Positions 13,021 to 27,302 of a DNA stretch of 64,000 bases are shown piece by piece. The notes below the pieces were generated by a model that was not told where the DNA came from, ran no database searches, and saw only the letters and a list, made by a program, of their open reading frames with translations. Every line of letters begins with the position of its first letter. Positions within the stretch are counted from its first letter, which is position 1. Made by a program: the position numbers and the translations under genes. Source of the stretch: Clusia tigrina (taxonomy: Eukaryota; Arthropoda; Insecta; Diptera; Clusiidae); the NCBI GenBank assembly GCA_920105625.2, contig CAKKTE020000288.1, positions 806,001 to 870,000 of the forward strand, read 5' to 3'.

Positions 13021-14445
13021 GCTTGTAACTTTTTACTGGAGCGTCATAAAACCTTGAAATTTTGTAACAATAAAGTACTCGAGCCTCTTGTCAATTTAAG
13101 CTATAACTCAAAGCTATGCTACCCTTGAGTCCCAAATCAAACACTGATAAAATTTCAAATGGCCCTAACTTCTATACGGTGCGTCCAACACCTATCAAAG
13201 TTTGCAACATACAAATGCTTGTAACTTTTTACTGGAGCGTCATAAAACCTTGCAATTTTGTAACAATAAAGTACTCGACCCTCTTGTCAATTTAAGCTCT
13301 CGCTCAAAGCTATGCTACCCTTCAGTCCCAAATCATAAAATGATAAAACTTCAAATGGCCCTAACTTCTATACGGTACGTCCTACACTTATCAAAGTTTG
13401 CAACATACAAATGCTTGTAACTTTTTACTGGAGCGTCATAGAACCTTGAAATTTTGTAACAATAAAGTACTCGAGCCTCTTGTTAATTTAAGCTACTGCT
13501 CAAAGCTATGCTACCCTTGAGTCCCAAATCAAACACTGATAAAACTTCAAATGGCCCTAACTTCTATACGGTACGTCCTACACCTATCAAAGTTTGCAAC
13601 ATACAAATGCTTGTAACTTTTTACTGGAGCGTCATAAATCCCTGAAATTTTGTAACAATAAAGTACTCGAGTCACTTGTCAATTTAAGCTATCGCTTAAA
13701 ACTATGCTACCCTTTAGTCCCAAATCAAATACTGATAAAACTTCGAATGGCCCTAACTTCTCTACGGTACGTCCTACACCTATCAAAGTTTGCATCATAC
13801 AAATGCTTGTAACTTTTTACTGGAGCGTCATAAAACCTTGAAATTTTGTAACAATAAAGTACTCGAGCCTCTTGTCAATTTAAGCTATAACTCAAAGCTA
13901 TGCTACCCTTGAGTCCCAAATCAAACACTGATAAAACTTCAAATGGCCATAACTTCTATACGGTACGTCCTACACCTATCAAAGTTTGCAACATACAAAT
14001 GCTTGTAACTTTTTACTGGAGGGTCATAAAACCTTGAAATTTAGTAACAATAAAGTACTCGAGCCTCTTGTCAATTTAAGTTATCGCTGAAAGCTATGCT
14101 ACCCTTGAGTCCCAAATCAAACACTGATAAAACTTCAAATGGCCCTAACTTCTATACGGTACGTCCTAAACCTATCAAAGTTTGCAACATACAAATGCTT
14201 GTAACTTTTCACTGGAGCGTCATAAAACCTTGAAATTTAGTAACAATAAAGTACTCAAGCCTCTTGTCATTTTAAGTTATCGCTCAAAGCTATGCTACCC
14301 TTGAGTCCCAAATCAAACACTGATAAAACTTCAAATGGCCCTAACTTTTATATGGTACGTCCTACACTATCAAAGTTTGCAACATACAAATGCTTGTAAC
14401 TATTTACTGGAGCGTCATAAAACCTTGAAATTTTGTAACAATAAA

Positions 14446-17400
14446 GTACTCGAGCCTTTTGTCAATTTGAGTTATCGCTGAAAGCTATGATACCCTTGAG
14501 TCCCAAATCAAACACTGATAAAACTTCAAATGGCCCTAACTTCTATATGGTACGTCCTACACCTTCAAAGTTTGCAACATACAAATGCTTATAACTTTTT
14601 ACTGGAGCGTCATAAAATTTAGTAGAATTAAGTACTCGAGCCTCTTGTCAATTTAAGTTATCGCTCAAAGCTATGCTACCCTTGAGTCCCAAATCAAACA
14701 CTGACAAAACTTCAAATGGCCCTAACTTCTATACGGTACGTCCTACACCTTTCAAAGTTTGCAACATACAAATGCTTGTAACTTTTTACTGGAGCGTCAT
14801 AAAACCTTGAAATTTTGTAACAATAAAGTACTCGAGCCTCTTGTCAATTTAAGCTATAGCTCAAAGCTATGCTACCCTTGAGTCCCAAATCAAACACTGA
14901 TAAAACTTCAGATGGCCCTAACTTCCATACGGTGCGTCCTACACATATCAAAGTTTTGCAACATACAAATGCTTGTAACTTTTTACTGGAGCGTCATAAA
15001 ACCTTGCAATTTAGTAACAATAAAGTACTCGACCCTCTTGTCAATTTAAGCTCTCGCTCAAAGCTATGCTACCCTTCAGTCCCAAATCATAAAATGATAA
15101 AACTTCAAATGGCCCTAACTTCTATACGGTACGTCCTACACTTATCAAAGTTTGCAACATACAAATGCTTGTAACTTTTTACTGGAGCGTCATAGAACCT
15201 TGAAATTTTGTAACAATAAAGTACTCGAGCCTCTTGTCAATTTAAGCTATAACTCAAAGCTATGCTACCCTTGAGTCCCAAATCAAACACTGATAAAATT
15301 TCAAATGGCCCTAACTTCTATACGGTGCGTCCAACACCTATCAAAGTTTGCAACATACAAATGCTTGTAACTTTTTACTGGAGCGTCATAAAACCTTGCA
15401 ATTTTGTAACAATAAAGTACTCGACCCTCTTGTCAATTTAAGCTCTCGCTCAAAGCTATGCTACCCTTCAGTCCCAAATCATAAAATGATAAAACTTCAA
15501 ATGGCCCTAACTTCTATACGGTACGTCCTACACTTATCAAAGTTTGCAACATACAAATGCTTGTAACTTTTTACTGGAGCGTCATAGAACCTTGAAATTT
15601 TGTAACAATAAAGTACTCGAGCCTCTTGTTAATTTAAGCTATCGCTCAAAGCTATGCTACCCTTGAGTCCCAAATCAAACACTGATAAAACTTCAAATGG
15701 CCCTAACTTCTATACGGTACGTCCTACACCTATCAAAGTTTGCAACATACAAATGCTTGTAACTTTTTACTGGAGCGTCATAAATCCCTGAAATTTTGTA
15801 ACAATAAAGTACTCGAGTCACTTGTCAATTTAAGCTATCGCTTAAAACTATGCTACCCTTTAGTCCCAAATCAAATACTGATAAAACTTCGAATGGCCCT
15901 AACTTCTCTACGGTACGTCCTACACCTATCAAAGTTTGCATCATACAAATGCTTGTAACTTTTTACTGGAGCGTCATAAAACCTTGAAATTTTGTAACAA
16001 TAAAGTACTCGAGCCTCTTGTCAATTTAAGCTATAACTCAAAGCTATGCTACCCTTGAGTCCCAAATCAAACACTGATAAAACTTCAAATGGCCATAACT
16101 TCTATACGGTACGTCCTACACCTATCAAAGTTTGCAACATACAAATGCTTGTAACTTTTTACTGGAGGGTCATAAAACCTTGAAATTTAGTAACAATAAA
16201 GTACTCGAGCCTCTTGTCAATTTAAGTTATCGCTGAAAGCTATGCTACCCTTGAGTCCCAAATCAAACACTGATAAAACTTCAAATGGCCCTAACTTCTA
16301 TACGGTACGTCCTAAACCTATCAAAGTTTGCAACATACAAATGCTTGTAACTTTTCACTGGAGCGTCATAAAACCTTGAAATTTAGTAACAATAAAGTAC
16401 TCAAGCCTCTTGTCATTTTAAGTTATCGCTCAAAGCTATGCTACCCTTGAGTCCCAAATCAAACACTGATAAAACTTCAAATGGCCCTAACTTTTATATG
16501 GTACGTCCTACACTATCAAAGTTTGCAACATACAAATGCTTGTAACTATTTACTGGAGCGTCATAAAACCTTGAAATTTTGTAACAATAAAGTACTCGAG
16601 CCTCTTGTCAATTTAAGCTATCGCTCAAAGCTATGCTACCCTTGAGTTCCAAATCAAACACTGATAAAACTTCAAATGGCCCTAACTTCTATACGGTGCG
16701 TCCTACACCTATCAAAGTTTGCAACATACAAATGCTTGTAACTTTTTACTGGAGCGTCATGAAACCTTGAAATTTTGTAACAATAAAGTACTCGACCCTC
16801 TTGTCAATTTAAGCTCTCGCTCAAAGCTATGCTACCCTTCAGTCCCAAATCAAACACTGATAAAACTTCAAATGGCCCTAACTTCTATACGGTACGTCCT
16901 ACACCTATCAAAGTTTGCATCATACAAATGCTTGTAACTTTTTACTGGAGCGTCATAAAACCTTGAAATTTTGTAACAATAAAGTACTCGAGCCTCTTGT
17001 CAATTTAAGCTATAACTCAAAGCTATGCTACCCTTGAGTCCCAAATCAAACACTGATAAAACTTCAAATGGCCATAACTTCTATACGGTACGTCCTACAC
17101 CTATCAAAGTTTGCAACATACAAATGCTTGTAACTTTTTACTGGAGGGTCATAAAACCTTGAAATTTAGTAACAATAAAGTACTCGAGCCTTTTGTCAAT
17201 TTGAGTTATCGCTGAAAGCTATGATACCCTTGAGTCCCAAATCAAACACTGATAAAACTTCAAATGGCCCTAACTTCTATATGGTACGTCCTACACCTTC
17301 AAAGTTTGCAACATACAAATGCTTATAACTTTTTACTGGAGCGTCATAAAATTTAGTAGAATTAAGTACTCGAGCCTCTTGTCAATTTAAGTTATCGCTC

Positions 17401-20400
17401 AAAGCTATGCTACCCTTGAGTCCCAAATCAAACACTGACAAAACTTCAAATGGCCCTAACTTCTATACGGTACGTCCTACACCTTTCAAATTTTGCAACA
17501 TACAAATGCTTGTAACTTTTTACTGGAGCGTCATAAAACCTTGAAATTTTGTAACAATAAAGTACTCGAGCCTCTTGTCAATTTAAGCTATAGCTCAAAG
17601 CTATGCTACCCTTGAGTCCCAAATCAAACACTGATAAAACTTCAAATGGCCCTAACTTCCATACGGTGCGTCCTACACCTATCAAAGTTTGCAACATACA
17701 AATGCTTGTAACTTTTTACTGGAGCGTCATAAAACCTTGCAATTTAGTAACAATAAAGTACTCGACCCTCTTGTCAATTTAAGCTCTCGCTCAAAGCTAT
17801 GCTACCCTTCAGTCCCAAATCATAAAATGATAAAACTTCAAATGGCCCTAACTTCTATACGGTACGTCCTACACTTATCAAAGTTTGCAACATACAAATG
17901 CTTGTAACTTTTTACTGGAGCGTCATAGAACCTTGAAATTTTGTAACAATAAAGTACTCGAGCCTCTTGTCAATTTAAGCTATAACTCAAAGCTATGCTA
18001 CCCTTGAGTCCCAAATCAAACACTGATAAAATTTCAAATGGCCCTAACTTCTATACGGTGCGTCCAACACCTATCAAAGTTTGCAACATACAAATGCTTG
18101 TAACTTTTTACTGGAGCGTCATAAAACCTTGCAATTTTGTAACAATAAAGTACTCGACCCTCTTGTCAATTTAAGCTCTCGCTCAAAGCTATGCTACCCT
18201 TCAGTCCCAAATCATAAAATGATAAAACTTCAAATGGCCCTAACTTCTATACGGTACGTCCTACACTTATCAAAGTTTGCAACATACAAATGCTTGTAAC
18301 TTTTTACTGGAGCGTCATAGAACCTTGAAATTTTGTAACAATAAAGTACTCGAGCCTCTTGTTAATTTAAGCTATCGCTCAAAGCTATGCTACCCTTGAG
18401 TCCCAAATCAAACACTGATAAAACTTCAAATGGCCCTAACTTCTATACGGTACGTCCTACACCTATCAAAGTTTGCAACATACAAATGCTTGTAACTTTT
18501 TACTGGAGCGTCATAAATCCCTGAAATTTTTTAACAATAAAGTACTCGAGTCACTTGTCAATTTAAGCTATCGCTTAAAACTATGCTACCCTTTAGTCCC
18601 AAATCAAATACTGATAAAACTTCGAATGGCCCTAACTTCTCTACGGTACGTCCTACACCTATCAAAGTTTGCATCATACAAATGCTTGTAACTTTTTACT
18701 GGAGCGTCATAAAACCTTGAAATTTTGTAACAATAAAGTACTCGAGCCTCTTGTCAATTTAAGCTATAACTCAAAGCTATGCTACCCTTGAGTCCCAAAT
18801 CAAACACTGATAAAACTTCAAATGGCCATAACTTCTATACGGTACGTCCTACACCTATCAAAGTTTGCAACATACAAATGCTTGTAACTTTTTACTGGAG
18901 GGTCATAAAACCTTGAAATTTAGTAACAATAAAGTACTCGAGCCTCTTGTCAATTTAAGTTATCGCTGAAAGCTATGCTACCCTTGAGTCCCAAATCAAA
19001 CACTGATAAAACTTCAAATGGCCCTAACTTCTATACGGTACGTCCTAAACCTATCAAAGTTTGCAACATACAAATGCTTGTAACTTTTCACTGGAGCGTC
19101 ATAAAACCTTGAAATTTAGTAACAATAAAGTACTCAAGCCTCTTGTCATTTTAAGTTATCGCTCAAAGCTATGCTACCCTTGAGTCCCAAATCAAACACT
19201 GATAAAACTTCAAATGGCCCTAACTTTTATATGGTACGTCCTACACTATCAAAGTTTGCAACATACAAATGCTTGTAACTATTTACTGGAGCGTCATAAA
19301 ACCTTGAAATTTTGTAACAATAAAGTACTCGAGCCTCTTGTCAATTTAAGCTATCGCTCAAAGCTATGCTACCCTTGAGTTCCAAATCAAACACTGATAA
19401 AACTTCAAATGGCCCTAACTTCTATACGGTGCGTCCTACACCTATCAAAGTTTGCAACATACAAATGCTTGTAACTTTTTACTGGAGCGTCATGAAACCT
19501 TGAAATTTTGTAACAATAAAGTACTCGACCCTCTTGTCAATTTAAGCTCTCGCTCAAAGCTATGCTACCCTTCAGTCCCAAATCAAACACTGATAAAACT
19601 TCAAATGGCCCTAACTTCTATACGGTACGTCCTACACCTATCAAAGTTTGCATCATACAAATGCTTGTAACTTTTTACTGGAGCGTCATAAAACCTTGAA
19701 ATTTTGTAACAATAAAGTACTCGAGCCTCTTGTCAATTTAAGCTATAACTCAAAGCTATGCTACCCTTGAGTCCCAAATCAAACACTGATAAAACTTCAA
19801 ATGGCCATAACTTCTATACGGTACGTCCTACACCTATCAAAGTTTGCAACATACAAATGCTTGTAACTTTTTACTGGAGGGTCATAAAACCTTGAAATTT
19901 AGTAACAATAAAGTACTCGAGCCTTTTGTCAATTTGAGTTATCGCTGAAAGCTATGATACCCTTGAGTCCCAAATCAAACACTGATAAAACTTCAAATGG
20001 CCCTAACTTCTATATGGTACGTCCTACACCTTCAAAGTTTGCAACATACAAATGCTTATAACTTTTTACTGGAGCGTCATAAAATTTAGTAGAATTAAGT
20101 ACTCGAGCCTCTTGTCAATTTAAGTTATCGCTCAAAGCTATGCTCCCCTTGAGTCCCAAATCAAACACTGACAAAACTTCAAATGGCCCTAACTTCTATA
20201 CGGTACGTCCTACACCTTTCAAAGTTTGCAACATACAAATGCTTGTAACTTTTTACTGGAGCGTCATAAAACCTTGAAATTTTGTAACAATAAAGTACTC
20301 GAGCCTCTTGTCAATTTAAGCTATAGCTCAAAGCTATGCTACCCTTGAGTCCCAAATCAAACACTGATAAAACTTCAAATGGCCCTAACTTCCATACGGT

Positions 20401-20680
20401 GCGTCCTACACCTATCAAAGTTTGCAACATACAAATGCTTGTAACTTTTTACTGGAGCGTCATAAAACCTTGCAATTTAGTAACAATAAAGTACTCGACC
20501 CTCTTGTCAATTTAAGCTCTCGCTCAAAGCTATGGTACCCTTCAGTCCCAAATCATAAAATGATAAAACTTCAAATGGCCCTAACTTCTATACGGTACGT
20601 CCTACACTTATCAAAGTTTGCAACATACAAATGCTTGTAACTTTTTACTGGAGCCTCATAGAACCTTGAAATTTTGTAAC
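14446..20680 (+). repeat. Higher-order repeat B1: 2,733-bp unit (14 monomers), about 2.3 copies
   Basis: Monomer order repeats at an offset of 2,733 bp. The CGAGCCTTTTG variant at 14,451 recurs at 17,184. The monomer phase point TTGCAAC at 14,956 recurs at 17,689 and 20,422. The GTCATGAAACC monomer near 16,757 recurs near 19,490. The match starts near 14,446 and breaks near 20,680, where the downstream copy switches monomer type (CTTGTTAATTTAAGC against CTTGTCAATTTAAGC). Fourteen full monomers would be 2,744 bp, so each unit has a net loss of 11 bp, mostly from one 8-bp-deleted monomer plus 2-bp and 1-bp deletions. Confidence 0.9.
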
Positions 20681-23600
20681 AATAAAGTACTCGAGCCTCT
20701 TGTTAATTTAAGCTATCGCTCAAAGCTATGCTACCCTTGAGTCCCAAATCAAACACTGATAAAACTTCAAATGGCCCTAACTTCTATACGGTACGTCCTA
20801 CACCTATCAAAGTTTGCAACATACAAATGCTTGTAACTTTTTACTGGAGCGTCATAAATCCTTGAAATTTTGTAACAATAAAGTACTCGAGCCTCTTGTC
20901 AATTTAAGCTATCGCTTAAAACTATGCTACCCTTTAGTCCCAAATCAAATACTGATAAAACTTCGAATGGCCCTAACTTCTCTACGGTACGTCCTACACC
21001 TATCAAAGTTTGCATCATACAAATGCTTGTAACTTTTTACTGGAGCGTCATAAAAACTTGAAATTTTGTAACAATAAAGTACTCGACCCTCTTGTCAATT
21101 TAAGCTCTCGCTCAAAGCTATGCTACCCTTCAGTCCCAAATCAAACACTGATAAAACTTCAAATGGCCCTAACTTCTATACGGTACGTCCTACACCTATC
21201 AAAGTTTGCATCATACAAATGCTTGTAACTTTTTACTGGAGCGTCATAAAACCTTGAAATTTTGTAACAATAAAGTACTCGAGCCTCTTGTCAATTTAAG
21301 CTATAACTCAAAGCTATGCTACCCTTGAGTCCCAAATCAAACACTGATAAAACTTCAAATGGCCATAACTTCTATACGGTACGTCCTACACCTATCAAAG
21401 TTTGCAACATACAAATGCTTGTAACTTTTTACTGGAGGGTCATAAAACCTTGAAATTTAGTAACAATAAAGTACTCGAGCCTTTTGTCAATTTGAGTTAT
21501 CGCTGAAAGCTATGCTACCCTTGAGTCCCAAATCAAACACTGATAAAACTTCAAATGGCCCTAACTTCTATACGGTACGTCCTACACCTTCAAAGTTTGC
21601 AACATACAAATGCTTATAACTTTTTACTGGAGCGTCATAAAATTTAGTAACAATAAAGTACTCGAGCCTCTTGTCAATTTAAGTTATCGCTCAAAGCTAT
21701 GCTACCCTTGAGTCCCAAATCAAACACTGACAAAACTTCAAATGGCCCTAACTTCTATACGGTACGTCCTACACCTTTCAAAGTTTGCAACATACAAATG
21801 CTTGTAACTTTTTACTGGAGCGTCATAAAACCTTGAAATTTTGTAACAATAAAGTACTCGAGCCTCTTGTCAATTTAAACTATAGCTCAAAGCTATGCTA
21901 CCCTTCAGTCCCAAATCATAAAATGATAAAACTTCAAATGGCCCTAACTTCTATACGGTACGTCCTACACCTATCAAAGTTTGCAACATACAAATGCTTG
22001 TAACTTTTTACTGGAGCGTCATAAATCCTTGAAATTTTGTAACAATAAAGTACTCGAGCCTCTTGTCAATTTAAACTATAGCTCAAAGCTATGCTACCCT
22101 TCAGTCCCAAATCATAAAATGATAAAACTTCAAATGGCCCTAACTTCTATACGGTACGTCCTACACCTATCAAAGTTTGCAACATACAAATGCTTGTAAC
22201 TTTTTACTGGAGCGTCATAAATCCTTGAAATTTTGTAACAATAAAGTACTCGAGCCTCTTGCCAATTTAAGCTATCGCTTAAAACTATGCTACCCTTTAG
22301 TCCCAAATCAAATACTGATAAAACTTCGAATGGCCCTAACTTCTCTACGGTACGTCCTACACCTATCAAAGTTTGCATCATACAAATGCTTGTAACTTTT
22401 TACTGGAGCGTCATAAAACCTTGAAATTTTGTAACAATAAAGTACTCGAGCCTCTTGTCAATTTAAGCTATCGCTCAAAGCTATGCTACCCTTGAGTTCC
22501 AAATCAAACACTGATAAAACTTCAAATGGCCCTAACTTCTATACGGTGCGTCCTACACCTATCAAAGTTTGCAACATACAAATGCTTGTAACTTTTTACT
22601 GGAGCGTCATGAAACCTTGAAATTTTGTAACAATAAAGTACTCGACCCTCTTGTCAATTTAAGCTCTCGCTCAAAGCTATGCTACCCTTCAGTCCCAAAT
22701 CAAACACTGATAAAACTTCAAATGGCCCTAACTTCTATACGGTACGTCCTACACCTATCAAAGTTTGCATCATACAAATGCTTGTAACTTTTTACTGGAG
22801 CGTCATAAAACCTTGAAATTTTGTAACAATAAAGTACTCGAGCCTCTTGTCAATTTAAGCTATAACTCAAAGCTATGCTACCCTTGAGTCCCAAATCAAA
22901 CACTGATAAAACTTCAAATGGCCATAACTTCTATACGGTACGTCCTACACCTATCAAAGTTTGCAACATACAAATGCTTGTAACTTTTTACTGGAGGGTC
23001 ATAAAACCTTGAAATTTAGTAACAATAAAGTACTCGAGCCTTTTGTCAATTTGAGTTATCGCTGAAAGCTATGATACCCTTGAGTCCCAAATCAAACACT
23101 GATAAAACTTCAAATGGCCCTAACTTCTATATGGTACGTCCTACACCTTCAAAGTTTGCAACATACAAATGCTTATAACTTTTTACTGGAGCGTCATAAA
23201 ATTTAGTAGAATTAAGTACTCGAGCCTCTTGTCAATTTAAGTTATCGCTCAAAGCTATGCTACCCTTGAGTCCCAAATCAAACACTGACAAAACTTCAAA
23301 TGGCCCTAACTTCTATACGGTACGTCCTACACCTTTCAAAGTTTGCAACATACAAATGCTTGTAACTTTTTACTGGAGCGTCATAAAACCTTGAAATTTT
23401 GTAACAATAAAGTACTCGAGCCTCTTGTCAATTTAAGCTATAGCTCAAAGCTATGCTACCCTTGAGTCCCAAATCAAACACTGATAAAACTTCAAATGGC
23501 CCTAACTTCCATACGGTGCGTCCTACACCTATCAAAGTTTGCAACATACAAATGCTTGTAACTTTTTACTGGAGCGTCATAAAACCTTGCAATTTAGTAA

Positions 23601-25516
23601 CAATAAAGTACTCGACCCTCTTGTCAATTTAAGCTCTCGCTCAAAGCTATGCTACCCTTCAGTCCCAAATCATAAAATGATAAAACTTCAAATGGCCCTA
23701 ACTTCTATACGGTACGTCCTACACTTATCAAAGTTTGCAACATACAAATGCTTGTAACTTTTTACTGGAGCCTCATAGAACCTTGAAATTTTGTAACAAT
23801 AAAGTACTCGAGCCTCTTGTTAATTTAAGCTATCGCTCAAAGCTATGCTACCCTTGAGTCCCAAATCAAACACTGATAAAACTTCAAATGGCCCTAACTT
23901 CTATACGGTACGTCCTACACCTATCAAAGTTTGCAACATACAAATGCTTGTAACTTTTTACTGGAGCGTCATAAATCCTTGAAATTTTGTAACAATAAAG
24001 TACTCGAGCCTCTTGTCAATTTAAGCTATCGCTTAAAACTATGCTACCCTTTAGTCCCAAATCAAATACTGATAAAACTTCGAATGGCCCTAACTTCTCT
24101 ACGGTACGTCCTACACCTATCAAAGTTTGCATCATACAAATGCTTGTAACTTTTTACTGGAGCGTCATAAAAACTTGAAGTTTTGTAACAATAAAGTACT
24201 CGACCCTCTTGTCAATTTAAGCTCTCGCTCAAAGCTATGCTACCCTTCAGTCCCAAATCAAACACTGATAAAACTTCAAATGGCCCTAACTTCTATACGG
24301 TACGTCCTACACCTATCAAAGTTTGCATCATACAAATGCTTGTAACTTTTTACTGGAGCGTCATAAAACCTTGAAATTTTGTAACAATAAAGTACTCGAG
24401 CCTCTTGTCAATTTAAGCTATAACTCAAAGCTATGCTACCCTTGAGTCCCAAATCAAACACTGATAAAACTTCAAATGGCCATAACTTCTATACGGTACG
24501 TCCTACACCTATCAAAGTTTGCAACATACAAATGCTTGTAACTTTTTACTGGAGGGTCATAAAACCTTGAAATTTAGTAACAATAAAGTACTCGAGCCTT
24601 TTGTCAATTTGAGTTATCGCTGAAAGCTATGCTACCCTTGAGTCCCAAATCAAACACTGATAAAACTTCAAATGGCCCTAACTTCTATACGGTACGTCCT
24701 ACACCTTCAAAGTTTGCAACATACAAATGCTTATAACTTTTTACTGGAGCGTCATAAAATTTAGTAACAATAAAGTACTCGAGCCTCTTGTCAATTTAAG
24801 TTATCGCTCAAAGCTATGCTACCCTTGAGTCCCAAATCAAACACTGACAAAACTTCAAATGGCCCTAACTTCTATACGGTACGTCCTACACCTTTCAAAG
24901 TTTGCAACATACAAATGCTTGTAACTTTTTACTGGAGCGTCATAAAACCTTGAAATTTTGTAACAATAAAGTACTCGAGCCTCTTGTCAATTTAAACTAT
25001 AGCTCAAAGCTATGCTACCCTTCAGTCCCAAATCATAAAATGATAAAACTTCAAATGGCCCTAACTTCTATACGGTACGTCCTACACCTATCAAAGTTTG
25101 CAACATACAAATGCTTGTAACTTTTTACTGGAGCGTCATAAATCCTTGAAATTTTGTAACAATAAAGTACTCGAGCCTCTTGTCAATTTAAACTATAGCT
25201 CAAAGCTATGCTACCCTTCAGTCCCAAATCATAAAATGATAAAACTTCAAATGGCCCTAACTTCTATACGGTACGTCCTACACCTATCAAAGTTTGCAAC
25301 ATACAAATGCTTGTAACTTTTTACTGGAGCGTCATAAATCCTTGAAATTTTGTAACAATAAAGTACTCGAGCCTCTTGCCAATTTAAGCTATCGCTTAAA
25401 ACTATGCTACCCTTTAGTCCCAAATCAAATACTGATAAAACTTCGAATGGCCCTAACTTCTCTACGGTACGTCCTACACCTATCAAAGTTTGCATCATAC
25501 AAATGCTTGTAACTTT
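19283..25516 (+). repeat. Higher-order repeat B2: 3,117-bp unit (16 monomers), two copies
   Basis: About 19,283-22,399 matches 22,400-25,516 at a constant offset of 3,117 bp. Examples are phase points 19,452 and 22,569, 20,422 and 23,539, 21,010 and 24,127, 21,785 and 24,902, and 22,177 and 25,294. Inside it a 1,363-bp (seven-monomer) repeat is seen, because 20,814 pairs with 22,177 and 24,127 with 25,490; the remaining part of the period is 1,754 bp. The left end overlaps the 2,733-bp repeat, so B2 looks like B1 enlarged by an internal 7-mer duplication and a loss elsewhere. This is the pattern expected from unequal exchange. Confidence 0.9.
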
Positions 25517-27302
25517 TTACTGGAGCGTCATAAAAACTTGAAATTTTGTAACAATAAAGTACTCGACCCTCTTGTCAATTTAAGCTCTCGCTCAAAGCTA
25601 TGCTACCCTTCAGTCCCAAATCAAACACTGATAAAACTTCAAATGGCCCTAACTTCTATACGGTACGTCCTACACCTATCAAAGTTTGCATCATACAAAT
25701 GCTTGTAACTTTTTACTGGAGCGTCATAAAACCTTGAAATTTTGTAACAATAAAGTACTCGAGCCTCTTGTCAATTTAAGCTATAACTCAAAGCTATGCT
25801 ACCCTTGAGTCCCAAATCAAACACTGATAAAACTTCAAATGGCCATAACTTCTATACGGTACGTCCTACACCTATCAAAGTTTGCAACATACAAATGCTT
25901 GTAACTTTTTACTGGAGGGTCATAAAACCTTGAAATTTAGTAACAATAAAGTACTCGAGCCTTTTGTCAATTTGAGTTATCGCTGAAAGCTATGCTACCC
26001 TTGAGTCCCAAATCAAACACTGATAAAACTTCAAATGGCCCTAACTTCTATACGGTACGTCCTACACCTTCAAAGTTTGCAACATACAAATGCTTATAAC
26101 TTTTTACTGGAGCGTCATAAAATTTAGTAACAATAAAGTACTCGAGCCTCTTGTCAATTTAAGTTATCGCTCAAAGCTATGCTACCCTTGAGTCCCAAAT
26201 CAAACACTGACAAAACTTCAAATGGCCCTAACTTCTATACGGTACGTCCTACACCTTTCAAAGTTTGCAACATACAAATGCTTGTAACTTTTTACTGGAG
26301 CGTCATAAAACCTTGAAATTTTGTAACAATAAAGTACTCGAGCCTCTTGTCAATTTAAACTATAGCTCAAAGCTATGCTACCCTTCAGTCCCAAATCATA
26401 AAATGATAAAACTTCAAATGGCCCTAACTTCTATACGGTACGTCCTACACTTATCAAAGTTTCCAACATACAAATGCTTGTAACTTTTTACTGGAGCGTC
26501 ATAAAACCTTGAAATTTTGTAACAATAAAGTACTCGAGCGTCTTGTTAATTTAAGCTATCGCTCAAAGCTATGCTACCCTTGAGTCCCAAATCAAGCACT
26601 GATAAAACTTCAAATGGCCCTAACTTCTCTAAGGTACGTCCTACACCTATCAAAGTTTGCATCATACAAATGCTTGTAACTTTTTACTGGATCGTCATAA
26701 AACCTTGAAATTTTGTAACAATAAAGTACTCGAGCCTCTTGTCAATTTAAGCTATAACTCAAAGCTATGCTACCCTTGAGTCCCAAATCAAACACTGATA
26801 AAACTTCAAATGGCCATAACTTCTATACGGTACGTCCTACACCTATCAAAGTTTGCAACATACAAATGCTTGTAACTTTTTACTGGAGGGTCATAAAACC
26901 TTGAAATTTAGTAACAATAAAGTACTCGAGCCTCTTGTCAATTTAAGTTATCGCTGAAAGCTATGCTACCCTTGAGTCCCAAATCAAACACTGATAAAAC
27001 TTCAAATGGCCCTAACTTCTATACGGTACGTCCTAAACCTATCAAAGTTTGCAACATACAAATCTTTGTAACTTTTTACTGGAGCGTCATAAAACCTAGA
27101 AATTTAGTAACAATAAAGTACTCGAGCCTCTTGTCATTTTAAGTTATCGCTCAAAGCTATGCTACCCTTGAGTCCCAAATCAAACACTGATAAAACTTCA
27201 AATGGCCCTAACTTCTATATGGTACGTCCTACACTATCAAAGTTTGCAACATACAAATGCTTGTAACTTTTTACTGGAGCGTCATAAAACCTTGAAATTT
27301 TC
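25490..27302 (+). repeat. Block B, right end: partial 1,363-bp copy and mixed monomers
   Basis: From about 25,490 to 26,460 the sequence repeats 24,127-25,100 at an offset of 1,363 bp. It then passes into monomers marked by TTTCCAACATAC (26,460), CGAGCGTCTTG, TCTCTAAGGTACG and GGATCGTCAT. This later part (from 26,386) has a second copy at 33,575-35,449, displaced by 7,189 bp. I see nothing here except satellite monomers. Confidence 0.83.

Larger units (their letters stand above)
8751..14445 (+). repeat. Block B, left part: mosaic of 196-bp monomers
   Basis: These monomers carry block B diagnostic variants: ATCATAAAATG, GCTATAACTCAAAG, GGCCATAAC, GGAGGGTCAT, GCATCATAC and AAGTTATCGCTGAAAG. 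Partial longer repeats are visible. The GCATCATAC monomer at 9,131 recurs at 10,502 (1,371 bp, seven monomers) with similar following monomers. About 13,050-14,450 recurs at about 15,200-16,595 with an offset of 2,146 bp. There are many small indels in 11.5-12.7 kb, including several 8-bp deletions and one 10-bp deletion near 11,764. I see no regular HOR over the whole segment. Confidence 0.85.

Noticed and set aside
12805..13128. A 107-codon frame that looks like a two-repeat protein, also at 32,469-32,792
   Set aside because: It is produced by the 5-bp TGCAA duplication, which joins two chance frames. The internal protein repeat is only the DNA repeat translated twice.
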